Assembly (NCBI RefSeq): GCF_009796825.1
Contig: NZ_CP047030.1
Span: 1,339,501-1,403,500, forward strand
DNA length: 64,000 nt
Direction of reading: 5' to 3'
Source of the DNA: Algibacter sp. L3A6
Lineage (GTDB): Bacteria; Bacteroidota; Bacteroidia; Flavobacteriales; Flavobacteriaceae
Numbering within the stretch: the first letter of the stretch is position 1; every line of letters begins with the position of its first letter. Made by a program: the position numbers and the translations under genes. A model generated the notes under the pieces. That model was not told where the DNA came from and searched no databases. It saw only the letters and a list, made by a program, of their open reading frames with translations. This document shows positions 1-6,534 of the stretch, piece by piece.

Positions 1-60
1 GGTAACTATACCACTGCCTTCATGGAAGATTTTGTTATGCAAAAACAAATTGAAGAATAA
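1..60 (+). CDS. C-terminal end of a gene cut by the window start (possibly biotin carboxylase)
   Basis: The first 60 bases read in frame as 19 residues ending in a TAA stop, and a strong terminator follows 6 bases later, so this is the true 3' end of a gene. The tail (GNYTTAFMEDF, then a charged end) resembles the C-terminus of ATP-grasp acyl-CoA carboxylase biotin carboxylase subunits of Bacteroidota, but 19 residues are too few to be sure. The reading frame and stop are seen directly; the product name is a guess. Confidence 0.45.
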   Translation, partial: GNYTTAFMEDFVMQKQIEE

Positions 61-66
61 ATAATT

Positions 67-98
67 AAAACTCCGGAAATCATTTTCGGAGTTTTTTT
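67..98 (+). terminator. Rho-independent terminator
   Basis: The stem AAAACTCCG / CGGAGTTTT closes an 11-base loop and is followed by a run of T. It sits directly behind the partial gene ending at 60. Confidence 0.85.
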
Positions 99-121
99 GG
101 TTAAAACCTAAAGTATTATTT

Positions 122-275
122 GGGCGTTACCGCAAGGGTCGGGCTTTCCGCTATATCTTTATTTGTGCAAATCCGTATCAGAAACTAGCAACATTTTTCA
201 CATCTCCTAAAAGTCTCAATACCAAATTTTAGGTCTTTTTAGCACAAAAAAGGATGCCGCATCAATCCCTAACGC
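122..275 (+). repeat. Dispersed intergenic repeat, copy A (154 bp)
   Basis: It starts GGGCGTTACC, continues AAGGGTCGGGCTTTCCGCT and ends CAATCCCTAACGC. The ends are short inverted repeats (GCGTTA / TAACGC). Inside lies a second complementary pair, CTATATCTTTATTTGTGC near 151-168 and GCACAAAAAAGGATGCCGC near 242-260, so the whole element can fold into a long imperfect hairpin. Three more copies occur in the window (27826-27923, 30490-30576, 42759-42835). No ORF with coding character was seen inside it. Confidence 0.8.
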
Positions 276-446
276 AAATTTAGGCTACATCAAAAAACAG
301 TAAATTAATAAGATACAACTGTCGTGTAGCGTAAAAAAATCAACTCATTTACCAGAATAACTACGGCATTTACAAAACCTCATAAGCATCTACAATATTC
401 CAATAAAAAATATACTATTTTAGTTGCCCGGAATACGCAGAAACCA
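276..446. other. Gene-free stretch before the GreA-like gene
   Basis: Together with the terminator and repeat copy A, this fills the gap between 61 and 446. The 171 bases are AT-rich. I see no ORF, RNA gene or clear TAnnTTTG promoter box here; the promoter of the gene at 447 must lie in it but could not be picked out. Confidence 0.5.
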
Positions 447-908
447 ATGAAACAAATATTAGAAATTAAGCAAAACTTATTTAATCTCTGTTTAGAGTCG
501 ATAGATTCCAGATTCCAAACTATACAAAACACCATTAACGAAATCCAGGAATCTTTAACTTCCGAAACCAAAAGTAGCGCAGGCGACAAGCACGAAACAG
601 GTCGTGCGATGTTGCAATTAGAACGTGAAAAAGCAGGAAACCAGTTAGCCGAAATTAACAAAACTAAAGTCGCACTTTCGAAAATTGATATCCCAAAAAC
701 ATCGCAAACCGTAGGTTTAGGCAGTGTAATTTACACTAATCAAGCTAATTATTATATTGCAATTAGCGCAGGCGAGTTAACGTACAATAATCAAAAATTC
801 TATGCCATATCTCCAAACACACCAATTGGTTTGTTATTAATAGGCAAAACAGTTAACGATGCTATTACATTTAGAGCGCAAAATTTTAAAATAGAATCGG
901 TATTATAA
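447..908 (+). CDS. GreA/GreB C-terminal-domain protein
   Basis: This 153-residue protein has a predicted helical, coiled-coil-like first half (about 1-80, with the stretch SSAGDKHETG at 43-52) and a compact C-terminal domain (about 88-150). The C-terminal motif ISPNTPIGLLLIGKTVND (121-138) matches the GreA/GreB pattern in which S-P-I-G and L-I-G-K are followed by an acidic turn. GreA and GreB bind the RNA polymerase secondary channel and trigger cleavage of backtracked RNA. This protein has the same order (coiled coil, then FKBP-like domain) and about the usual length, so a polymerase-associated role is inferred. The usual acidic tip residues of the GreA coiled coil are not obvious, so it may be an anti-cleavage or regulatory paralog. 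It overlaps the convergent HAD gene by 6 bases. Confidence 0.75.
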   Translation: MKQILEIKQNLFNLCLESIDSRFQTIQNTINEIQESLTSETKSSAGDKHETGRAMLQLEREKAGNQLAEINKTKVALSKIDIPKTSQTVGLGSVIYTNQANYYIAISAGELTYNNQKFYAISPNTPIGLLLIGKTVNDAITFRAQNFKIESVL

Positions 909-1523
909 TACTTGGCTCGCAAAATCAGACAGTAAATTATAATCTTTTACATGGAAGGTTTGTATACCTAAATTTTCCGCAGCCTGGATATTATCAATCG
1001 AGTCATCAATAAAAATAGATTCTTCCGGTTTTAAATTACTATCCTTCAAAAGAAAATTAAAAATACCAGCATCTGGTTTTCTAGTCTTTACTTCGTGAGA
1101 ATAATATGCTTTTGTAAACAAATCATTGAATTTATAACCATTTACAGCTTCAAATTCATCTAAAAAATGCTTCTGATGAATAGCATTTGTATTACTCAAA
1201 AGATAAAGATTATACTTTCCTTTTAAACTTTCTATAAATGCAATTCGCGCTTTTGGCATATCTAAAATCATAGCATTCCACGCGACTTTAATAGCTTCAT
1301 AACTTGGTGTTTTACTCGATAATTTAAATAAAGCCTCTAGAAACTCTTCTTCAGAAATCTTACCTATTTCAAAATCATAAAAAAACGAATACTCGTAATG
1401 GTGTCCTGTTTTATTCACAATATTATCAATTCCAATAGTCTGCAATTCGCTAATGGTTTTCGGAACATTTAAATTCAAAATAACACCGCCTAAATCGAAA
1501 ATAATATTTTTTATAGTTTTCAT
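903..1523 (-). CDS. HAD-superfamily hydrolase (YihX-like phosphatase)
   Basis: The 206 residues carry all four haloacid dehalogenase motifs: the nucleophile D10 in FDLGGVI, the S/T motif LLSN (108-111), the lysine of TRKPD (147-151) and the acidic FIDDS (171-175). The D-L-G-G-V form of motif I, without the second aspartate, is known from YihX-type sugar-phosphate phosphatases (alpha-D-glucose-1-phosphate phosphatase in E. coli). A helical cap lies at about 20-90, as in subfamily IA. It probably removes phosphate from a small sugar phosphate in the cytoplasm; the substrate cannot be told from sequence. It is transcribed alone and overlaps the end of the GreA-like gene by 6 bases tail to tail. 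Confidence 0.85.
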   Translation of the reverse strand: MKTIKNIIFDLGGVILNLNVPKTISELQTIGIDNIVNKTGHHYEYSFFYDFEIGKISEEEFLEALFKLSSKTPSYEAIKVAWNAMILDMPKARIAFIESLKGKYNLYLLSNTNAIHQKHFLDEFEAVNGYKFNDLFTKAYYSHEVKTRKPDAGIFNFLLKDSNLKPEESIFIDDSIDNIQAAENLGIQTFHVKDYNLLSDFASQVL

Positions 1524-1667
1524 TTATAAGTTTCTTATCTGCAAATAATAGCGCTAAGCTCAATACGTAACCAAAAATAAAGAAATAGAATGAAACAAAT
1601 AACAGGCACACCCATTACTTTATTATTAAAATTTTTACAAAAAACAGGAAAATCACCCTTTTAATAT

Positions 1668-1680
1668 AGGGCAATGCCCT
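1668..1680. promoter_or_regulatory. Operator-like palindrome AGGGCA-A-TGCCCT
   Basis: Perfect 6+1+6 palindrome. A related half-site, GTGCCCTTTG, follows at 1693-1702, and a related CACCCTTTT lies just upstream at about 1654. The spacing between the palindrome and the second site is about 25 bp, close to two to two and a half helix turns. A transcription-factor site is inferred; the factor is unknown. Confidence 0.45.
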
Positions 1681-1781
1681 AACCGAATAAACGTGCCCTT
1701 TGTTTACTTTTACAGTATCATTAATCCATTACACGAATAGTAATACAGAATAAAATAAAAATATTAAGAAGAAGAAGAAAG

Positions 1782-1805
1782 ATGAACACAAATCTACCTT
1801 ACTAA
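1782..1805 (+). CDS. Putative 7-residue leader peptide
   Basis: ATG AAC ACA AAT CTA CCT TAC TAA encodes MNTNLPY. It is preceded by an unusually long purine tract of AAG repeats ending 1-2 bases before the ATG and followed by a terminator-like hairpin about 30 bases downstream. The position between an operator-like site and a terminator is the only support; translation is not shown, and it could be a chance ORF inside a small RNA. Confidence 0.25.
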   Translation: MNTNLPY

Positions 1806-1833
1806 ACCTATTATTAATTTTAACCTATTATCA

Positions 1834-1883
1834 ACAAAAAAAGAGTGACGATTGCCCCCATAATCTTCATTCTTTTTTTGTTT
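1834..1883. terminator. Strong bidirectional terminator hairpin with C-rich loop
   Basis: The arms AACAAAAAAAGAGTGA (1834-1849) and TCATTCTTTTTTTGTT (1868-1883) pair over 16 bases with one G-T pair. An inner GATT/AATC pair leaves the loop GCCCCCAT. T-runs flank it on both strands, so it can end both the minus-strand ABC gene (stop at 1888) and a plus-strand small transcript from the region upstream. Confidence 0.75.
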
Positions 1884-1887
1884 TAAT

Positions 1888-2796
1888 CTAGTTAATCACA
1901 AGGCAAACCTCAGTATCTACATTCAAAGGTTTTTTATGCTCAAAGAACACCAGCTCTCCATTTAAATCAGCTTCTATTAAATAATAATGGCCTTTAAAAT
2001 AAGTTCGTTTCACTCTAACTTTCAAACTAGTATCTTCAACCACTTCAAGCTGATGGGCATAAATAATTTTATTATCTATAACATTAAACTCACCAAAAAA
2101 TGATGCTATTAACGGTGTTTTTGGGTTTTTAAAAAGATCTTCGGGAGCGCCTTCCTCTTCTACTTCATGGTTATTTAAAATTAACATTCTATCAGCAAAA
2201 CCTAATACATCTTCTTTGTCGTGGGTGGCAACAACACAAGAAATATTTTTCAGTTTTAAATATTTAAAAACATTACGGCGTAAAGACTGTTTTTTGAAGT
2301 TATCAATATGGCTAAACGGTTCGTCTAGCAACATAATTTCAGGTTCTTTAGCTAAAGCTCTAGCCAAAGCAACACGTTGTTTTTGTCCGCCACTTAAGGT
2401 TTTTACTTTCACTTTCGCAAAAGCAGTAAGTTCTACAACTTCAAGCAATTCTTTAATGCGTTCTTGTTTTTCTTCAGGATAGAAGTTAGATAAAAAAGAA
2501 CCTATATTCTCTGCAACCGAGGTAAAAGGCATTAAATCGAACTCTTGCGCTACATACTTCATAAAATCGTAACCCACAACCAAGTTATATTTAGGACCAA
2601 GAATTTCCGTATCTCGCCAAAAAAGTCGCCCCGAATTTAAATCGAATTCGCCATAAAGCAATTTTAAAAGCGTGCTTTTACCAGAACCACTTTCGCCAAT
2701 AATAGAAAGCTGTTCTCCTGCTTTTACAGAAAAAGAAATATTTTTTAAAATCTCTGTTTTTTGATAAGAAAAAGAAATATTATTGACTTGCAGCAT
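1888..2796 (-). CDS. Orphan ABC transporter ATP-binding protein
   Basis: A complete 302-residue nucleotide-binding protein: Walker A GESGSGKS (34-41), Q-loop Q84, signature LSGGQ (134-138), Walker B IMLLDE (154-159) and H-loop H192. About 75 residues after the ATPase core (from about 230) resemble the small beta-rich regulatory/TOBE domain of importer ATPases of the iron(III)/spermidine/sulfate group. That group couples to a two-permease importer, but no permease or binding protein lies next to it: upstream is dprA and downstream a terminator. It therefore either serves a transporter encoded elsewhere or has a non-transport role. The ATPase identity is certain; the substrate is not known. Confidence 0.85.
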   Translation of the reverse strand: MLQVNNISFSYQKTEILKNISFSVKAGEQLSIIGESGSGKSTLLKLLYGEFDLNSGRLFWRDTEILGPKYNLVVGYDFMKYVAQEFDLMPFTSVAENIGSFLSNFYPEEKQERIKELLEVVELTAFAKVKVKTLSGGQKQRVALARALAKEPEIMLLDEPFSHIDNFKKQSLRRNVFKYLKLKNISCVVATHDKEDVLGFADRMLILNNHEVEEEGAPEDLFKNPKTPLIASFFGEFNVIDNKIIYAHQLEVVEDTSLKVRVKRTYFKGHYYLIEADLNGELVFFEHKKPLNVDTEVCLVIN

Positions 2797-2888
2797 TTTA
2801 GTTTTTTAATGAAATGAGACCAAAAAGGCCTTAATTATAATACTCGTTTTTTATGATTAAATCGATTAACAATAACAGCGTTTATGTT

Positions 2889-3992
2889 TTAAAGAATCTC
2901 GAACAATTTACCAGGTAGTGGTCGTACTACACCTTTCAATTCCATGTTTAACAAAATGCCCGCTACTTTAAAAATAGGCAAATTACAATTAATAGCTATA
3001 ATATCTAACTGCTGTTTTTCATTTTCCTTTAAATAATTATAAATCACTTTTTCGGTAGCATCTAACTCTACAAACAATTGTTTTTGTATCGCAGGTTTTT
3101 GAGCATCTTGCAGTTGCCAATTTAAAATATAGGGCACATCTAAAGGCGTAGTAAGCATGTGCGCACGTTGCTGTTTAATTAAATTATTACAGCCCACGCT
3201 TTGGCTATCGGTGGTACGGCCTGGCACTGCAAACACATCTCGATTATAAGAGTTCGCGATATCTGCAGTTACTAAACTCCCTCCCTTTTCTGCAGATTCT
3301 ATAACAATGGTAGCTTCACTTAAACCAGCGATAACCCGGTTTCGTTTTAAAAAATTATTTCTATCAAAATTATCAGTACTCCAAAAATCGGTAAAAAACC
3401 CACCGTTTTTCTCCATGTCTACCATATACTTTTTATGAACCTTAGGATAAATTTGATCTAGACCATGCGCCAAACACGCCACGGTTTGCAAACCATGTTT
3501 AATGGCCGCCTTATGTGCAGTAATATCCGTTCCGTATGCAAAACCCGAAATAATAACCGGATTATAAGGTTTAAGTGTTTCAACCAGTTTTTCGCAAAAA
3601 GCAATACCATTGGTCGTAATTTTTCGAGCACCAACAATACTAATTAAGCGTTGCTTTTTTAAGTCAATATTACCAGATTGAAATAATAAAATAGGCCCAT
3701 CGATACAATGCTTTAACTTTTCGGGATAATCGCTATTCTCAAAATACGAAACTTTAATATTATTCGCTTCAATAAAACGCATTTCCTTTTCAGCCTCTTT
3801 TAAATGATGTGGTTTAGACAAACCTTCTAAAATAACTCGACCAACACCGTCAATTTTAAGCAAGTTTTCTCTCTTTTCTTTTAGAGCAGCTTCCGCAGAA
3901 CCACATTGAGAAATGAGTCTTTTGGCTGTAATATCTCCAATATTTGGCACATGTTGTAAGGCTAAAGCGTAAAGCAAGTCATTTTCTGTCAT
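2889..3992 (-). CDS. dprA: DNA-processing protein DprA
   Basis: 367 residues in the DprA order: N-terminal helix-hairpin-helix region (about 1-65, with NIGDITAKRL and IDGVGRVIL), a Rossmann-like core (about 85-300) with ISIVGARK, the SGFAYGTDITAHKAA motif and the GGSLVTADIA and AVPGR segments, and a C-terminal winged-helix-like domain (about 310-367). DprA loads RecA on incoming single-stranded DNA during natural transformation. The length is typical. It lies about 90 bases upstream of the ABC ATPase in the same direction and diverges from the HU/SPOR gene at 4097, so the 104-base gap carries both promoters. Confidence 0.95.
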   Translation of the reverse strand: MTENDLLYALALQHVPNIGDITAKRLISQCGSAEAALKEKRENLLKIDGVGRVILEGLSKPHHLKEAEKEMRFIEANNIKVSYFENSDYPEKLKHCIDGPILLFQSGNIDLKKQRLISIVGARKITTNGIAFCEKLVETLKPYNPVIISGFAYGTDITAHKAAIKHGLQTVACLAHGLDQIYPKVHKKYMVDMEKNGGFFTDFWSTDNFDRNNFLKRNRVIAGLSEATIVIESAEKGGSLVTADIANSYNRDVFAVPGRTTDSQSVGCNNLIKQQRAHMLTTPLDVPYILNWQLQDAQKPAIQKQLFVELDATEKVIYNYLKENEKQQLDIIAINCNLPIFKVAGILLNMELKGVVRPLPGKLFEIL

Positions 3993-4083
3993 CGTAAAAG
4001 GCTTAATTTCAATCTACAATAAAAGAATTTTTAATCTGTTAATAAAAACATCACGATAAATTTTATCGAAAACTATAATTTTC

Positions 4084-4091
4084 TAACTTTG
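4084..4091 (+). promoter_or_regulatory. TAnnTTTG -7 box (TAACTTTG) before the HU/SPOR gene
   Basis: A perfect Bacteroidota -7 box lies only 5 bases before the ATG at 4097. If it is used, transcription would start at or next to the start codon, giving a leaderless or nearly leaderless message. No clear -33 TTG was found at the right distance. Confidence 0.4.
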
Positions 4092-4096
4092 TCTTT

Positions 4097-5032
4097 ATGC
4101 AATTAGATACCTACATAAGCGACTTACTATATAGATATGAATGTGTTACCATCCCTGAGTTGGGTTCATTTTTAACACAAACTGTATCTGCAACGATAAA
4201 CGAAACTACAAACGCGTTTTTTCCGCCGAAAAAAGTTTTATCTTTTAATGAGCAAATTCAGAAAAACGACGGTTTATTAGCGCATTATATTGCCGATGTA
4301 GATAAAATACCTTTCGAGGTTGCAAATAAAAAGATTGCAAAACTTGTTGCAGTTTTAAAAGATAATTTAAGCGAAGGTGAAACCGTAAACTTCAAAAATA
4401 TTGGAGACCTTGTTTTTAATACTGAAGGTAAAATTACATTCGAGCCATCGTACCAATTAAATTATTTAACAGATGCTTTTGGATTATCTCAATTTGAATC
4501 GCCAGCCGTAACACGCGAGCTTTACAAAGAAGAAGCCGAACGTATCGAAAAAGTAATACCAATTACTGTTACTTCAGAAAAACGCAAAAGCAGACCATAT
4601 TTAAAATATGCTGCCATAGCTGTAGTTGCTTTAACCCTTGGAGGTTTAGTGGCTTCTAATTTTTATGTGAATCAAATTGAAACACATAACCAATTAGCAC
4701 AACAAGAAGCAGAAAAGCAGTTAGATACTAAAATACAACAAGCTACTTTTAATTTAAATCCATTGCCAGCAATAACGTTAAACGTTTCTAAACAAACGGG
4801 TAACTTCCATATTGTAGCAGGTGCTTTTAGAGTAGAAGAAAATTGTGATACTACAGTAACACAACTTAAAGCAGATGGTTTTAGCGCACGTAAAATTGGC
4901 ACAAATAAATACGGTTTACACCAAGTTGTTTATGCTAGTTTTGAAACTCGTGCAGAAGCTAGAAAAGCTTTGCAAAACATTAAAACTTCGCATAATAAAG
5001 ACGCTTGGTTACTTGTGAAAAAACTAGACTAG
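4097..5032 (+). CDS. HU-CCDC81 and SPOR domain membrane protein
   Basis: 311 residues. The first 130 match the bacterial HU-CCDC81 pair: two HU-like folds, with VTIPELGSF (18-25) and VNFKNIGDLVF (98-107). A single membrane segment follows (about 171-190, YAAIAVVALTLGGLVASNFY), then a periplasmic linker and a C-terminal SPOR domain (about 236-310, starting FHIVAGAFR). SPOR domains bind denuded peptidoglycan at division sites, and the HU part faces the cytoplasm, so the protein probably links the septum to an inner partner. This arrangement is common in Bacteroidota. It is divergent from dprA and the next gene in the same direction has its own promoter. Confidence 0.9.
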   Translation: MQLDTYISDLLYRYECVTIPELGSFLTQTVSATINETTNAFFPPKKVLSFNEQIQKNDGLLAHYIADVDKIPFEVANKKIAKLVAVLKDNLSEGETVNFKNIGDLVFNTEGKITFEPSYQLNYLTDAFGLSQFESPAVTRELYKEEAERIEKVIPITVTSEKRKSRPYLKYAAIAVVALTLGGLVASNFYVNQIETHNQLAQQEAEKQLDTKIQQATFNLNPLPAITLNVSKQTGNFHIVAGAFRVEENCDTTVTQLKADGFSARKIGTNKYGLHQVVYASFETRAEARKALQNIKTSHNKDAWLLVKKLD

Positions 5033-5073
5033 TAGTTTTTACAAAACCGCAGTTCTTTTACTCGCATAATTGT

Positions 5074-5081
5074 TAACTTTG
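5074..5081 (+). promoter_or_regulatory. TAnnTTTG -7 box (TAACTTTG) before the thioesterase gene
   Basis: A perfect match lies 26 bases before the ATG at 5108, the usual distance for this promoter class. A T-rich stretch (TTCTTTTAC) lies at the expected -33 region but lacks a clean TTG. Confidence 0.5.
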
Positions 5082-5107
5082 CCACATCATAAACCTAATT
5101 ATTTTTG

Positions 5108-5617
5108 ATGCAAGTAAAAACACCTGAACAATCTAGAACTATAATGACAGATTTGGTTTTACCTAGTGAAACCAACCCGTTAAACAACTTATTTGGTGGC
5201 GAATTATTGGCCCGAATGGATCGTGCAGCCAGTATTGCAGCACGCAGACACTCGCGCCGTATTGTGGTTACCGCATCGGTAAACCACGTTGCTTTTAACC
5301 GTGCCGTACCACTTGGTAGCGTAGTAACGGTAGAAGCTAAAGTATCTCGCGCCTTTAAAACCTCAATGGAAGTTTTTCTAGATGTTTGGATCGAAGATCG
5401 CGAATCTGGCGACCGTGCCAAAGCTAACGAAGCCATTTACACTTTTGTTGCTGTAGACGAAACTGGACGTCCAATCCCCGTGCCAGAAGTACAACCAGAA
5501 ACCGAACTCGAAAAAGAACGCTATGCTGCTGCTCTGCGCCGTAAGCAATTGAGTTTATTACTAGCCGGAAAAATAAAACCAAGCCAAGCCTCGGAACTTA
5601 AAGCCCTTTTTGACTAA
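5108..5617 (+). CDS. Acyl-CoA thioesterase (hotdog fold)
   Basis: The ATG at 5108 was chosen over the TTG at 5105. The 169 residues form one hotdog domain with the acyl-CoA hydrolase signature: LPSETNPLNNLFGGELLARMD, where N and D (about 20 and 37) correspond to catalytic and binding positions of the YciA/ACOT12 group, then NHVAFNRAVPLGSVV and a C-terminal charged tail. It should hydrolyse acyl-CoA thioesters in the cytoplasm. The gene looks richer in G and C than its neighbours (many CGT, CGC, GCC codons), which might mean foreign origin or high expression; this was judged by eye. It stands alone between two promoters. Confidence 0.9.
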   Translation: MQVKTPEQSRTIMTDLVLPSETNPLNNLFGGELLARMDRAASIAARRHSRRIVVTASVNHVAFNRAVPLGSVVTVEAKVSRAFKTSMEVFLDVWIEDRESGDRAKANEAIYTFVAVDETGRPIPVPEVQPETELEKERYAAALRRKQLSLLLAGKIKPSQASELKALFD

Positions 5618-5630
5618 AATCAAAAAATAT

Positions 5631-5668
5631 CTGTATGCACGCCTTATTAGAATAAGATGTGCATACAG
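5631..5668. other. Intergenic hairpin without T-run
   Basis: CTGTATGCAC (5631-5640) pairs perfectly with GTGCATACAG (5659-5668), with an inner stem CTTAT/ATAAG around a 3-4 base loop. It lies 13 bases after the thioesterase stop. The lack of a following T-run argues against a simple terminator; an RNA-stability element or a protein site is possible. Confidence 0.6.
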
Positions 5669-5749
5669 AACACTTAAAGCTTAAAGAATTCGTTTACAGA
5701 GATTGATTGTAACACAATGCTTTCTGCCTAAAAAAGTTATATTTACAGC

Positions 5750-6520
5750 ATGCAAATTCCAAAAGGAAAAAAAATATATTTCGCTTCAGACAACCATTTA
5801 GGAGCTCCAACAAAGGAAGCCTCTTATCCACGTGAAAAAAGATTCGTGGCTTGGCTAGACGAAATTAAGCATGATGCGGCTGTAATATTTTTAATGGGAG
5901 ATTTATTTGATTTTTGGTTTGAATATAAAACAGTAGTCCCAAAAGGTTTTACAAGAACCTTAGGGAAACTTGCCGAAATATCCGACTCTGGAATACCGAT
6001 CCATTATTTTGTGGGCAACCACGACCTTTGGATGGATGGCTATTTTCAAGAAGAACTTAACATACCGGTTTACCATAAACCCAAGGAGTTTGTTTTTAAT
6101 AATAAAACATTTTTTATTGGTCATGGCGACGGTTTAGGTCCATATGATAAGGGTTATAAGCGCATGAAAAAAGTGTTTACTAATCCGGTTTTTAAATGGC
6201 TATTCCGTTGGTTACACCCAGATATTGGCGTAGGAATTGCCCAATACTTATCGGTTAAAAACAAACTTATTTCTGGCGATGACGATGCTACATTTTTAGG
6301 AGAAGAAAACGAATGGCTTGTACAATATGCCAAACGAAAACTAGAAGACAAACATCGTGATTACTTTATTTTTGGTCATCGACACTTACCAATGAATATT
6401 GATTTAGGTAACAACTCTAGTTATCTAAATATTGGAGATTGGATTCAATATTTTACCTATGGTGTTTTTGATGGTGAACAGCTTGAGCTAAAAACATACG
6501 AGCTTAATACAGATAAATAA
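5750..6520 (+). CDS. lpxH: UDP-2,3-diacylglucosamine diphosphatase LpxH
   Basis: 256 residues of the calcineurin-like metallophosphoesterase fold with every metal-ligand motif visible: SDNHLG (13-18), GDLFDFW (50-56), GNHDLW (89-94), HGDG (125-128) and GHRHLP (about 209-214). The length and FDFW motif fit LpxH, which cleaves UDP-2,3-diacylglucosamine to lipid X in lipid A synthesis at the inner membrane face. Other Bacteroidota genes of this type are also annotated as LpxH. It ends 14 bases before the convergent surface-protein gene at 6535. Confidence 0.9.
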   Translation: MQIPKGKKIYFASDNHLGAPTKEASYPREKRFVAWLDEIKHDAAVIFLMGDLFDFWFEYKTVVPKGFTRTLGKLAEISDSGIPIHYFVGNHDLWMDGYFQEELNIPVYHKPKEFVFNNKTFFIGHGDGLGPYDKGYKRMKKVFTNPVFKWLFRWLHPDIGVGIAQYLSVKNKLISGDDDATFLGEENEWLVQYAKRKLEDKHRDYFIFGHRHLPMNIDLGNNSSYLNIGDWIQYFTYGVFDGEQLELKTYELNTDK

Positions 6521-6534
6521 ACAACTCTTGTTTT

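Larger units (their letters stand above)
1524..1837. other. Gene-free region with a possible small transcription unit
   Basis: No ORF above 40 codons was found. It contains, in plus-strand order, a perfect palindrome (1668-1680), a second GTGCCCTTTG site (1693-1702), a purine-rich stretch of AAG repeats (1766-1780), an 8-codon ORF (1782-1805) and then a strong hairpin (1834-1883). This order looks like promoter, leader peptide and terminator of a small RNA or peptide transcript, but no family was recognised. Confidence 0.4.
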
